A stretch of DNA of 64,000 nt. It comes from Pseudomonas sessilinigenes. GTDB lineage: Bacteria > Pseudomonadota > Gammaproteobacteria > Pseudomonadales > Pseudomonadaceae. The notes beneath the pieces were generated by a model. The model did not search any database. It was not told the DNA's origin and was given only the letters and a program-made list of their open reading frames with translations. Location: assembly GCF_003850565.1 (NCBI RefSeq), contig NZ_CP027706.1, forward strand, positions 5,580,001 to 5,644,000. Reading direction: 5' to 3'. Below are positions 50,294 through 58,787 of this stretch, one piece after another (the stretch's first letter is position 1; the number at the start of each line of letters is the position of its first letter). A program made the translations under genes and the position numbers.

Positions 50294-51931
50294 ATGAGTT
50301 GCTGGACCCTGCTTGGCCTACCGGCCACCTCCGATACCCGCTCCATCAAGCGCCACTACGCCAAACTGCTGAAACAGACCCGCCCGGACGAAGACCCGGA
50401 GGGTTTCCAGCGCCTGCGCGACGCCTATGAGCAGGCCTTGGAGCAGGCCCACTGGATGACCGAGGCCGAAGGCGAGGACATCCCGCAACCGGCGCCCTGC
50501 CTCGACGACCTCCCAGTACTCCAGGCCCCGGCACCACTGTCTCCGGCACAACGGGTCGCACCGCTGCTGGAAGGCATTCGCATCGAGCAACTGGATCAAC
50601 GCCATCGACAGGCCCTGGAGGCCGACTGCCTGCTGGAGTTCGAGCTGGGCTTGCTGCGCCATTGCGTGGAGCACCCCGAACAATCCAGCCAACTGCTGGC
50701 CTGGGCCCTGGGTACTTTCCACTGGCTCACCGCCTGGCAACGCCTGGAGCTGCCGGAGTACCTGACCGACACGCTGTTGCAACAATGCCGACAGGCCCTT
50801 GAGCAACCCTTGCGCGAGGCCCTGGAGCACCAGGACGCCGAGGCCTTCACCCACGTCTATGCGGCGCACGCGCAACAGGACTGGTTGCACAGCCTGGACC
50901 AGCGTCAATGGTTCAACCAATGCCTGGCGACGATGTTGCTGGAAAGCCCCTACTGGTCCAGCGAGGTCTTCCGGGCTGTCTGCGCCGGCCAGGGTTGGCA
51001 GGAGGGCAAGGACAACGCCTGCCCACCCCAGGCATGGCAGCGCCTGCTGGAGCGCGATGAGGCCCCAGTGTTCATTGCCCGCCAGCGGACCCTGGCCACA
51101 CAACCGCCGGCATCCCCCGAGCAACGAGCCGCCTACCTGTTGCTGGCGCCCATCAGCCTCGGGCGCCGCCGGGCCTTCGCCCGACGCCTGAACGAAGAAG
51201 ACTGGGCCAGCTGTCGCAAACTCAGCTCCCGCCTGCATGCCGACCATCCACTGCTCGCCGCCCAGATGCCGGGCAGTACGCCATTCTTCTGGCGCGACTG
51301 GGAGTTCGCGTTCAATTCCTGGCCGATGTACCTGGCGCTGTTCAGCGCCTGCCTGGCCGGAGCCTTGGCCCGCTATGCCCCGCAAAGCAACAGCCTGGGA
51401 GAGATCATCGGAGTCACGCTGTTCTGGAGTGCCTGCTTCGCCGCCTCCGCGGCGCTCCTGCATTGGCTCTGGCAACCCCTGGCCCATCGCCTGTGGGCCC
51501 GTGATCATCGTCTCGGCAGCCGCCTGCCGAGCTGGCTGAATCCCAACCAGCGCTTGCTGCCCCTGCGGGACCTGTTACCGGTAGCCGTGCTCGGCCCGGT
51601 CCTGGGTTACGTCTGCGGCCCAATCAGCGCCTTGGTTTACCTGGCGGTCCTGCCGAGCATCGCTCTGGTGCGCAACATCGAGTTCAAGCACGGCATGCCC
51701 TGGCGTCAGCTCGCCCCCTGGCAACGACGCCTACTGGGCGGCCTGGGCTGCGTGCTGTTGGCCGCCGGCCTGCTGGCGATCAAGCTGCTGGGCGACTACG
51801 GCACGGTCACCGCTAACCAGGGCCTGCAACAATGGAGCGAACGCCTGTGCGCACGGATGCCAGCCAACGCCCCTGACTGCGCCGCGCCGGCCACCCGCGC
51901 CCAGTGGTACGGCCGGGAGGGCACGCCATGA
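50294..51931 (+). CDS. J-domain-like membrane protein without the HPD motif
   Basis: This 545-residue protein begins with a DnaJ-like helical unit (MSCWTLLGLPATSDTRSIKR, KLLKQTRPDEDPEGFQRLRD). The J-domain loop is RPD where DnaK-activating J proteins have HPD, so DnaK stimulation is doubtful. A helical middle section (about 60-330) follows, then four or five membrane helices (MYLALFSACLAGALARYA, IIGVTLFWSACFAASAALLH, LLPVAVLGPVLGYVCGPISA, LGCVLLAAGLLAIKLL). The start was set at MSCW to match the family; MESYRPM six codons upstream is possible. Its stop overlaps the start of the DUF3829 gene (ATGA). Function unknown. Confidence 0.78.
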   Translation: MSCWTLLGLPATSDTRSIKRHYAKLLKQTRPDEDPEGFQRLRDAYEQALEQAHWMTEAEGEDIPQPAPCLDDLPVLQAPAPLSPAQRVAPLLEGIRIEQLDQRHRQALEADCLLEFELGLLRHCVEHPEQSSQLLAWALGTFHWLTAWQRLELPEYLTDTLLQQCRQALEQPLREALEHQDAEAFTHVYAAHAQQDWLHSLDQRQWFNQCLATMLLESPYWSSEVFRAVCAGQGWQEGKDNACPPQAWQRLLERDEAPVFIARQRTLATQPPASPEQRAAYLLLAPISLGRRRAFARRLNEEDWASCRKLSSRLHADHPLLAAQMPGSTPFFWRDWEFAFNSWPMYLALFSACLAGALARYAPQSNSLGEIIGVTLFWSACFAASAALLHWLWQPLAHRLWARDHRLGSRLPSWLNPNQRLLPLRDLLPVAVLGPVLGYVCGPISALVYLAVLPSIALVRNIEFKHGMPWRQLAPWQRRLLGGLGCVLLAAGLLAIKLLGDYGTVTANQGLQQWSERLCARMPANAPDCAAPATRAQWYGREGTP

Positions 51932-52902
51932 ACCCCAATTGGTTATTTCCGATCGGCCTGGGCCTGAGTTTAGCCCTGTTCGGGCTGGCCGGTTCCAGCA
52001 AGCAGTTGGGACAAATCGATCTCTGGCTCGATCACCGGGACAGCCCCTATACCGCCCAGGCCAACGCCCTGAATCCGATCATCGATTGCATGAACCAGGT
52101 GGATGTACCCTGGCGCGCAGTGCACCAAGCCTATCTGGCCGAGGGCAAGCCGCGCTCGGCGGCCCCTGGAGCCTATGACCTGCGCAGCCAGGGCGGGCCG
52201 GACATCGACCTGGCCTATCGCAGCTCCTGCAGCGGTGACATTGGCGCCAAGCTGCGCAGCCTCGACCCCGAAAGCCCCCTGCTGGCCGCCACCGAGCGCT
52301 ACCAACAAGTGCTTGCGCGCTTCGTCGCCCTGACCGGGGACGCACACCTGCACCGCCTGGGCCTCGGCCGAAGACTGGATGAAGCACAGCTCGATGAACG
52401 GGTACGGCAACTGGAGATCCAGGCCCCGGACTATCTGCAAGCCTCGAACGCTGTGCGCCAGTTGCTACAGCCGCAGGATATCGAGCACCGCCCCCAGCAG
52501 TTGCAGCGCCTGGAGCAGCGCCTGGGCCGTAACGTCCACTGGGCTTTGCTCAACTACATGATCCAGGCCCGAAGCACCATGGACCTGCTCGACCATGGCA
52601 TTCGCCAGCGCACCCTGACCCCGGCGCAATTGACCCAAGCCACCCAGGAACTACGCCAGGCCTGGGATGCCCGGCAACAGTTCATCGGCGGAATCCAGGA
52701 CAAGGACACCCGCGAGGCCCTGTACCTCTGGCAACTGATCGCCGCTCCCAGCCAGCATTACCTGCAGGCCCTGGACACCCTGCACCGGGACTGGCTGCAG
52801 CACGCCGAACCGCAGCGCCTGAGCGAGGACTTCCACGCCGTGGCCCAGGGCTACGACCAGATGCTCTATCACTACAACCAGCTGGCGCGTAGCCGTTATT
52901 GA
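51928..52902 (+). CDS. DUF3829-like exported/anchored protein
   Basis: This 324-residue protein has an N-terminal hydrophobic segment (WLFPIGLGLSLALFGLAG) with no lipobox, so it may be a signal anchor or cleaved signal. The rest is almost all helix, rich in Gln and Leu, with conserved-looking segments YTAQANALNPIIDCMNQVD and DLLDHGIRQRTLTPAQL, close to DUF3829 (YiiG-like). Function unknown. Its start overlaps the J-domain gene's stop; the two probably act together at the inner membrane. Confidence 0.75.
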   Translation: MNPNWLFPIGLGLSLALFGLAGSSKQLGQIDLWLDHRDSPYTAQANALNPIIDCMNQVDVPWRAVHQAYLAEGKPRSAAPGAYDLRSQGGPDIDLAYRSSCSGDIGAKLRSLDPESPLLAATERYQQVLARFVALTGDAHLHRLGLGRRLDEAQLDERVRQLEIQAPDYLQASNAVRQLLQPQDIEHRPQQLQRLEQRLGRNVHWALLNYMIQARSTMDLLDHGIRQRTLTPAQLTQATQELRQAWDARQQFIGGIQDKDTREALYLWQLIAAPSQHYLQALDTLHRDWLQHAEPQRLSEDFHAVAQGYDQMLYHYNQLARSRY

Positions 52903-52906
52903 AAGC

Positions 52907-52926
52907 GCTGCCCAAGCCAGGGCAGC
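52907..52926. terminator. Hairpin between convergent DUF3829 and DUF3313 genes
   Basis: GCTGCCC-AAGCCA-GGGCAGC is a perfect 7-bp stem with a 6-base loop located 5 bp after one stop and 11 bp before the other. It probably terminates both transcripts, although it lacks a T-run. Confidence 0.5.
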
Positions 52927-52936
52927 ACTGCCCGAC

Positions 52937-53608
52937 TCATTTGTTCTTCAGTTGCACATAGGACTGGTGCAGGTCCGAGGCCCAGCTGTCGATGACGCTC
53001 TTCACATCGCTGGCCTGCATCACCTGGGTGTCGTTATCCAGGGACTTCCCGGTGCCCTTGCGCACCACTTCGGCGATCACTCGGTTGCTGCCACCATCGA
53101 GGAAGGCCGCCTCGGTACCCAGGGTGGTCTCCTGGTCACGAATACCACTGGCCGTGCTGACCGCAGCCGCGACCAGGGCGATGGGGATGATCTCGTAGGG
53201 CTTGAGCCCCTCGGTCTTGCTGCTCACCGCAGTAATCGCGGCCCGTACCACCACCACGCCAGGTCCTGGCCCTGTGGCCAGCGACATGGATTTGCCAAGC
53301 TCGCGCTTGAGCGCCTCATCGTAGTAGCGGGTGATACCGGACAAGGTGCTCTGGGGAATCTTCACCGTCGGCTGCGGTTGCGGGTAGAACTGGGTCGGCT
53401 CGATGTACACGCTGGTATAGCGGTCCAACTTGAGCTGGGGATCGATCCAGCGCATCACCTGTACCCCGGAGGGCGACTTGGCCTGCTTGAGCAGGCTGTA
53501 GTCGCTTAGAAACCCGGAGTAGTCCTCGGGCCGGGTCTCGTGGCTGGAGCAGCCCACCACTGCGAGGGAGGCAAGGCACAGGGTGCCAAGGGTCAGTGCA
53601 AGCTTCAT
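52937..53608 (-). CDS. DUF3313 lipoprotein
   Basis: This 223-residue protein has a lipoprotein signal (MKLALTLGTLCLASLAVVGC, lipobox Cys20); residue +2 is Ser, so it should reach the outer membrane. The mature part opens SSHETRPEDYSGFLSDYS, the DUF3313 signature, with conserved LKLDRYTSVYIEPTQF and VVRAAITAVS. Frame-open residues upstream of the Met are unlikely to be translated. Function unknown; the family occurs singly across Proteobacteria. Confidence 0.88.
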   Translation of the reverse strand: MKLALTLGTLCLASLAVVGCSSHETRPEDYSGFLSDYSLLKQAKSPSGVQVMRWIDPQLKLDRYTSVYIEPTQFYPQPQPTVKIPQSTLSGITRYYDEALKRELGKSMSLATGPGPGVVVVRAAITAVSSKTEGLKPYEIIPIALVAAAVSTASGIRDQETTLGTEAAFLDGGSNRVIAEVVRKGTGKSLDNDTQVMQASDVKSVIDSWASDLHQSYVQLKNK

Positions 53609-53723
53609 GGATAACTCCTGTAGGTGAAGCAGCCATGGACTGGCTAGGGGAACTACAGGTATAGCCAAAAGCCTTGGCTTGCGCCGCCAACCTGTGGGGC
53701 GACACAGGAATTGGGCAAGGAAC

Positions 53724-54218
53724 CTAGCGTCGGCGGAACAGCGGTCGCGGCTCGATCACCGAGCGCCCATACAGCACGCTCATGCCGGCCAGCCCCTTGA
53801 GTGCGTCCAGGGCGCATTTGTCCTCGCGCACGGCAAAACTGTCGAAACCGCACTGGCGCATATGGCTCAACTGGTCACGCAGCACATCGCCAATGGCCCG
53901 CAGTTCCCCACTCCAGCCCAGGCGAGTGCGCAACAGGTACGCCTGGCTGTAGCCCCGACCATCGCGAAAGCTGGGAAAGTCCACCGCCACCAGGGGAATC
54001 AGCCTGAACCAGGGCTTGAGGCTTTCCACCTCATCGTCCGGGCCGATCCACACGGCGTCCCGGGCCGGGTGATGCTCGATGCGACGCATCAACCAGCGGC
54101 CCAGCGGCAGGATCAACGGGCCATCAGGCAATGGGTCCTCAAGCCCTCGTACCAGGTGCCAGGCGTCGTCCTCCACCAACTGGGCCTCGCCCTCGTGCAA
54201 ACGCAGCAGGTTGTTCAT
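53724..54218 (-). CDS. DUF934 protein (sulfite/nitrite reductase partner)
   Basis: This 164-residue cytoplasmic protein belongs to DUF934, which is nearly always coupled to sulfite or nitrite reductase genes. Conserved segments are IGPDDEVESLKPWFRLIPLV, RDGRGYSQAYLLRTRLGW, GELRAIGDVLRDQLSHMRQC and FDSFAVREDK. The start overlaps the reductase stop by 4 bp, indicating coupling. The longer frame extending into the reductase gene is out of frame and not coding. Counterpart of PA4129. Role unknown; it may assist electron delivery or cofactor insertion. Confidence 0.9.
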   Translation of the reverse strand: MNNLLRLHEGEAQLVEDDAWHLVRGLEDPLPDGPLILPLGRWLMRRIEHHPARDAVWIGPDDEVESLKPWFRLIPLVAVDFPSFRDGRGYSQAYLLRTRLGWSGELRAIGDVLRDQLSHMRQCGFDSFAVREDKCALDALKGLAGMSVLYGRSVIEPRPLFRRR

Positions 54219-55885
54219 GCCGGCACCTCCTCCTTGGGGTAGACCTTCTCCTTGAACGGCTCCAGGCCAATGCGCTGCAAGGTATCGATAAACGGCTCGT
54301 CGCTTTCGCGATAACGCACGAACGTGCCGATGATCCGCTCGATAACCTGGGGGATTTCCTCGGCGCTGAAGGACGGCCCGATCACCTTGCCCAGCGCACT
54401 GTCCTTGCCCTGGGCGCCACCCAGGGTGACCTGGAACCACTCCTGGCCATTCTTGTCGACCCCGAGGATGCCGATATTGCCGATGTGATGATGGCCGCAG
54501 GCGTTCATGCAACCGGAGATGTTCAGGCTGATGTCCCCCAGGTCGTGGACATAGTCCAGATTGTCGAAACGCTGCTGGATAGCCTGGGCGATGGGAATCG
54601 AGCGGGCATTGGCCAAGGCGCAGAAATCGCCCCCGGGGCAGGCGATGATGTCCGTCAGCAAGCCCGCATTGGCCATGCCCAGCCCGTTGTCGCACGCCAG
54701 TTGCCACAGCTCGTACAGCCGTGCCTTGGGCACATCCGGCAGGACGATGTTCTGCTCGTGGGCGATGCGGATTTCACCGAAGCCGAAGCGCTCGGACCAA
54801 TCGGCCACCGCCTCCATCTGCAGCCCGGTGACATCTCCCGGCGGCGCCGCCATGCCCGGCTTGGTCGAAAGCACCGCACTGGCGTAACCCGGCACCTTGT
54901 GCGGCTGGACGTTATGCGTCACCCAGCGGGCAAAGGCCGGGGACTCGGCCAGGCGGCTGCCGTACTCCAGGTCGGTGTCCCCCAGGTGTTCATAGATAGG
55001 TGGCACGAAGGCACTGGCGACCCGCTGGAACTCGGCCTCGGTGAGCTGCGCCGGACCGTCCCTGAGGTGCTGCCACTCCTCCTCCACTTCCCGGGCGAAA
55101 GCCTCGATGCCCAGGGCCTTGACCAGGATCTTGATCCGCGCCTTGTACTTGTTGTCCCGCCGGCCATGGCGGTTGTAGACCCGCAGCACCGCCTCGACGT
55201 ACGACAGCAGGTGTTGCCAGGGCAAGCCTTCGCGGATCTGCTGGCTGAGGATCGGCGTGCGCCCCAGGCCGCCGCCGACCATGACTCGCAGCAACATCTG
55301 GCCATCGGCGGCGCGATACAGGTAGAGGCCGATGTCATGCATCATGATCGCCGCACGATCCTCGTGCGCCGAACAGATAGCGATCTTGAACTTGCGCGGC
55401 AGGAACAGGAACTCCGGATTGATGGTCGACCACTGGCGCAGGATCTCCGCCAGCGGGCGCGGGTCCAGCAACTCGTCGGCGGCGACCCCGGCGAAGGCCT
55501 CGGTGGTGATATTGCGCACGCAGTTGCCCGAGGTCTGGATGGCGTGCATTTCTACCGCGGCCAGGCGCTCGAGGATGTCCGGCACCTGGGCCAGTTCAAT
55601 CCAGTTGAACTGCAGGTTCTGGCGAGTGGTGAAATGGCCGTAGCCACGGTCATAGTCCCGGGCAATGCCGGCCAGGGTCCGCATCTGCCGGGCACTCAGG
55701 GTGCCGTAGGGGATCGCCACCCGCAGCATGTAGGCATGCTTTTGCAGGTACAGGCCGTTCTGCAGGCGCAAGGGCAGGAACTCCTCCTCGCTCAACTGCC
55801 CCTCCATGAAGCGCTCGACCTGATCCCGGAACTGCGCCACCCGCTCAAAGACCAGGGCCCGGTCATAGTCGTCGTATTGGTACAT
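54215..55885 (-). CDS. Siroheme nitrite/sulfite reductase (PA4130-like)
   Basis: This 556-residue enzyme reduces sulfite or nitrite by six electrons. The siroheme/4Fe-4S cysteine pattern is clear: CPGGDFC (near residue 416) and SGCMNAC (near 458), i.e. Cys-x5-Cys and Cys-x3-Cys. N-terminal ferredoxin-like half motifs include HFTTRQNLQFNWI and TSGNCVRNITTE. In P. aeruginosa the equivalent gene sits next to ccoN4 and is induced by low oxygen and cyanide. It is divergent from ccoN here, with a 274-bp gap that may hold promoters for both. Confidence 0.93.
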   Translation of the reverse strand: MYQYDDYDRALVFERVAQFRDQVERFMEGQLSEEEFLPLRLQNGLYLQKHAYMLRVAIPYGTLSARQMRTLAGIARDYDRGYGHFTTRQNLQFNWIELAQVPDILERLAAVEMHAIQTSGNCVRNITTEAFAGVAADELLDPRPLAEILRQWSTINPEFLFLPRKFKIAICSAHEDRAAIMMHDIGLYLYRAADGQMLLRVMVGGGLGRTPILSQQIREGLPWQHLLSYVEAVLRVYNRHGRRDNKYKARIKILVKALGIEAFAREVEEEWQHLRDGPAQLTEAEFQRVASAFVPPIYEHLGDTDLEYGSRLAESPAFARWVTHNVQPHKVPGYASAVLSTKPGMAAPPGDVTGLQMEAVADWSERFGFGEIRIAHEQNIVLPDVPKARLYELWQLACDNGLGMANAGLLTDIIACPGGDFCALANARSIPIAQAIQQRFDNLDYVHDLGDISLNISGCMNACGHHHIGNIGILGVDKNGQEWFQVTLGGAQGKDSALGKVIGPSFSAEEIPQVIERIIGTFVRYRESDEPFIDTLQRIGLEPFKEKVYPKEEVPA

Positions 55886-56041
55886 GTGCCTACCTCGTCC
55901 TCATCGGTGCTGGTCGTGCTCTAAACGGCGCGTGGGGGTGAGGCGGCGACTATGCGCTTGCGGCGCAGATCGTTACAGAGGCAGGTAAAAACTAAAAAAC
56001 CATATCAGCACCTGCCATGCCGCAGTTTCAATGAGCAAAAT

Positions 56042-56055
56042 CTGATCCGTATTAA
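56042..56055. promoter_or_regulatory. Imperfect Anr-like dyad between the reductase and ccoN
   Basis: CTGATCCGTATTAA matches the Anr consensus TTGAT-n4-ATCAA at eight of ten positions. It is 105-118 bp before the ccoN start and about 160 bp before the divergent reductase start. It agrees with control of the partner gene ccoG by a similar dyad. Match by eye only. Confidence 0.4.
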
Positions 56056-56159
56056 TGCTGTTTTTCTGAGCCTGTTTTGTTTCTTCCTCGATTCCTACAG
56101 TGCACCCCGTGCCAGACCGGGTGGCCTGGCAAGACCTTGCAACCGTGGAAGCATTGACC

Positions 56160-57587
56160 ATGAACTCAGCAACAATCGGACAGGCCTACAACTACAAGGT
56201 GGTTCGCCAATTCGTCGTCGCCACAGTGGTATGGGGGGTGATCGGCATGGCCATGGGGGTGTGGATCGCCTCGCAACTGGTATGGCCGGAAATGAACTTC
56301 GACCTGCCCTGGACCAGCTTCGGCCGCCTGCGGCCACTGCACACTAGCCTGGTGATCTTCGGTTTCGCCGGCAGCGCCCAGTTCGCCGCCAGCTACTACG
56401 CAGTACAACGTACCTGCCAGGTACGGCTGTTCTCCGACAGCCTGGCCGCCTTCACCTTCTGGGGCTGGCAGGCGGTGATCGTGATCATGCTGGTGACCCT
56501 GCCCCTGGGCTACACCACCACCAAGGAATACGCCGAGATCGAATTCGCCGGCGCCGTGTGGATGGCCGTGGTCTGGGTGGTGTACGGCATTGTGTTCTTC
56601 ACCACTGTGGTGCAGCGCAAGAGCCAGCACATCTATGTCGGCAACTGGTTCTTCGGTGCGTTCATCCTGGTGATCGCCATGCTCCACGTGGTCAACCACC
56701 TGTCGATCCCGGTGGACTGGTTCAAGTCCTACCCGGTGTACTCCGGGGCCACCGATGCCATGGTCCAGTGGTGGTACGGCCACAACGCCGTGGGCTTCTT
56801 CCTGACCACCGGCTTCCTGGGGATGATGTACTACTTCGTGCCCAAGCAAGTGGGGCGCCCGGTGTACTCCTACCGCCTGTCCATCGTGCACTTCTGGGCG
56901 CTGATCACCCTGTACATCTGGGCCGGTCCGCACCACCTGCACTACACCGCGCTGCCGGACTGGGCGCAATCGCTGGGCATGGCCATGTCGCTGATCCTCC
57001 TGGCACCCAGCTGGGGCGGCATGATCAACGGCATGATGACCCTCTCGGGCGCCTGGCATAAGCTGCGCACCGACCCGATCCTGCGGTTCCTGGTGCTGTC
57101 CCTGGCGTTCTACGGCATGTCGACCTTCGAGGGCCCGATGATGGCGATCAAGACCGTGAACGCCCTCTCCCACTACACCGACTGGACCATCGGCCACGTG
57201 CACGCCGGGGCCTTGGGCTGGGTGGCGATGATCACCTTCGGCGCCATCTACCACATGGTGCCCAAGGTCTTCGGCCGCGAGCAGATGTACAGCGTGCCGC
57301 TGATCAACCTGCACTTCTGGCTGGCCACCATCGGCACCGTGCTCTACATCGCCTCGATGTGGGTCAACGGCATCACCCAGGGCCTGATGTGGCGTGCGGT
57401 CAACGAAGACGGCACCCTCACCTACTCCTTCGTCGAGGCCCTGCTGGCCAGCCACCCGGGCTTCGTGGTGCGGTTTGCCGGCGGCGTGTTCTTCCTCAGC
57501 GGCATGCTGCTGATGGCCTACAACACCTGGCGCACCGTGCGCGTGGCCGATAGCCGGCTGGCACTGAACGACGCCCAGATCGCCTGA
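56160..57587 (+). CDS. ccoN: Orphan cbb3 cytochrome oxidase subunit I (CcoN4-like)
   Basis: CcoN is the catalytic heme-copper subunit of cbb3 oxidase. The 475-residue protein has about twelve helices and the metal ligands: His in [14 protein letters not shown], copper and Tyr-His in [12 protein letters not shown], the HH pair in [15 protein letters not shown], and heme His in [12 protein letters not shown]. No ccoO, ccoQ or ccoP follow, so it is an orphan that must join subunits encoded elsewhere. Neighbours match ccoN4 of P. aeruginosa, where this isoform supports respiration under cyanide and in biofilms. The start [14 protein letters not shown] is preferred; a Met 20 codons upstream is less likely. 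Confidence 0.93.
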   Translation: MNSATIGQAYNYKVVRQFVVATVVWGVIGMAMGVWIASQLVWPEMNFDLPWTSFGRLRPLHTSLVIFGFAGSAQFAASYYAVQRTCQVRLFSDSLAAFTFWGWQAVIVIMLVTLPLGYTTTKEYAEIEFAGAVWMAVVWVVYGIVFFTTVVQRKSQHIYVGNWFFGAFILVIAMLHVVNHLSIPVDWFKSYPVYSGATDAMVQWWYGHNAVGFFLTTGFLGMMYYFVPKQVGRPVYSYRLSIVHFWALITLYIWAGPHHLHYTALPDWAQSLGMAMSLILLAPSWGGMINGMMTLSGAWHKLRTDPILRFLVLSLAFYGMSTFEGPMMAIKTVNALSHYTDWTIGHVHAGALGWVAMITFGAIYHMVPKVFGREQMYSVPLINLHFWLATIGTVLYIASMWVNGITQGLMWRAVNEDGTLTYSFVEALLASHPGFVVRFAGGVFFLSGMLLMAYNTWRTVRVADSRLALNDAQIA

Positions 57588-57600
57588 CCCACCCCCTGCA

Positions 57601-57621
57601 CGCCGGCCCCAGGGGCCGGCG
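57601..57621 (+). terminator. Strong GC hairpin between ccoN and the small membrane-protein gene
   Basis: CGCCGGCCCC-A-GGGGCCGGCG is a perfect 10-bp palindrome (effective loop 3-5 bases) 13 bp after the ccoN stop. It lacks a T-run. It may reduce expression of the downstream gene or stabilise ccoN mRNA rather than end transcription. Confidence 0.45.
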
Positions 57622-57646
57622 TTGCCAATCTCGGGAGCACCACACG

Positions 57647-57865
57647 ATGGACATTCTGTTCAACCTGCTGGGGGTGGCGTTTCTCTACCTCTGCATCGAG
57701 TACTGCCTGCGCCACCAGAGCGCCAAGAGCCTGGATGACGCCAGCCTGATCCCCTTCGCCGATGACCCGGAGGTGGCCCGCCGAGTGGAGCTGGCCACCG
57801 GCAAGAAGGTCGACGCCGTAGCCCCGGAGGAAGCCAAGCCGGGCTGGATCAACCTGGAAATGTAG
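57647..57865 (+). CDS. 72-residue single-helix membrane protein next to ccoN (PA4134-like)
   Basis: One N-terminal membrane helix (MDILFNLLGVAFLYLCIEYC) is followed by a charged cytoplasmic tail with FADDPEVARRVELATGKK. GGGAG lies before the ATG. It is the same size and place as PA4134 in P. aeruginosa, and lies 59 bp after ccoN. It is not CcoQ by sequence but resembles CcoQ/CcoM in layout (a short protein with one helix), so a small subunit or assembly factor for the ccoN4-type oxidase is a fair guess. Confidence 0.8.
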   Translation: MDILFNLLGVAFLYLCIEYCLRHQSAKSLDDASLIPFADDPEVARRVELATGKKVDAVAPEEAKPGWINLEM

Positions 57866-57866
57866 C

Positions 57867-57882
57867 CGCCGGCTTGCCGGCG
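57867..57882. terminator. Hairpin after the small membrane-protein gene
   Basis: CGCCGG-CTTG-CCGGCG forms a perfect 6-bp stem 2 bp after the stop. The form CGCCGGCTTGCCGGCG is also common as a REP-type unit in Pseudomonas. It separates the gene from the convergent AraC gene, 57 bp away. Confidence 0.5.
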
Positions 57883-57938
57883 CATGGGCTGCCAGGATGC
57901 GTACCGGGCAAGTGGCGCCCCTTACCGGCGAGCCCACG

Positions 57939-58709
57939 CTAGGAAATGCAAAAGCGCTGGCGATAGCTGCGGGGCGTCATGCCGAGGCTATGGCGCAAGG
58001 CGCTCCCCAGGTGCGACTGATGGGCAAAACCGCAATCCTGGGCAATCGCCGCCAAAGGCAGGTCGCCATGTGCCAGCAAGCGGCGGGCAGCCTGCAGCCG
58101 CACCTCGGTGATCCAGGCATGGGGCGTGATGCCCACCGCCCGGCGAAAATCCCGCAGCAGGCGCAGTTCGTTATGGCCATAGGTCACTGCCAGTTGCGCC
58201 AGGGACAGCGGTTGCGCGTACTGATCGGCAATCTGCTGCAACACCAGCTCCAGTCGCGGCATCGACGCGACAGCGCCAGCCTGCTGCTGGGGCAGGCCGA
58301 TAAAGGCCAGGGCGCACTGCTCCAGGGCCAGCACATCGCGCACAGGTGCCAGCAGCAGGCGGCGCATCTCCCTGCCCAGGGCCAGGGCCCGCGCATGCCC
58401 GGGGCATTGCACACGTCGCGCGCCGGCAATCAGGGGTGCCTCGCCCTGCCAGCGGGCCAGCAGGTATTCACCGCCGCTTAGCGACTCGGAAAACACCTCG
58501 ACACCCTTTGGGGTCAGGGCCAGGGTGCCGGGCCAGCTGTCAAAATCCTCTCGGTGATCGGAGTCGATGGCATGCACTCCGCGCTGGCGCTCCAGGGTCA
58601 CCCCCAACGTCTGCCACTGCACGGGGTCGCGGGCGCTGTAGGCCGCGGCCGGCAGCAGTTGCAGCACCAGGCGAGCATCCAGCAGGCGATGTTCGAGCAC
58701 TCCGGGCAT
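57939..58709 (-). CDS. AraC-family transcriptional regulator
   Basis: This 256-residue regulator has an N-terminal ligand-binding cupin-like part (about 1-145) and a C-terminal double helix-turn-helix: LSLAQLAVTYGHNELRLLRD (first HTH) and LPLAAIAQDCGFAHQSHLGS (second HTH), ending GMTPRSYRQRF, the AraC signature. It is divergent from the racemase gene with a 78-bp shared gap and so probably controls it. The effector is unknown. Confidence 0.92.
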   Translation of the reverse strand: MPGVLEHRLLDARLVLQLLPAAAYSARDPVQWQTLGVTLERQRGVHAIDSDHREDFDSWPGTLALTPKGVEVFSESLSGGEYLLARWQGEAPLIAGARRVQCPGHARALALGREMRRLLLAPVRDVLALEQCALAFIGLPQQQAGAVASMPRLELVLQQIADQYAQPLSLAQLAVTYGHNELRLLRDFRRAVGITPHAWITEVRLQAARRLLAHGDLPLAAIAQDCGFAHQSHLGSALRHSLGMTPRSYRQRFCIS

Positions 58710-58787
58710 ATGAAATTTCCTGATAGATCGCCACCCGTGGCAGCGCGAAACTGAAGCTCACACAACAGCACTACAGAGGAGTTGCCC

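Noticed and set aside
53724..54707. A long 327-codon frame containing the DUF934 gene
   Set aside because: Its first half overlaps the reductase gene in another frame; the real start is the ATG at 54218 that overlaps the reductase stop.
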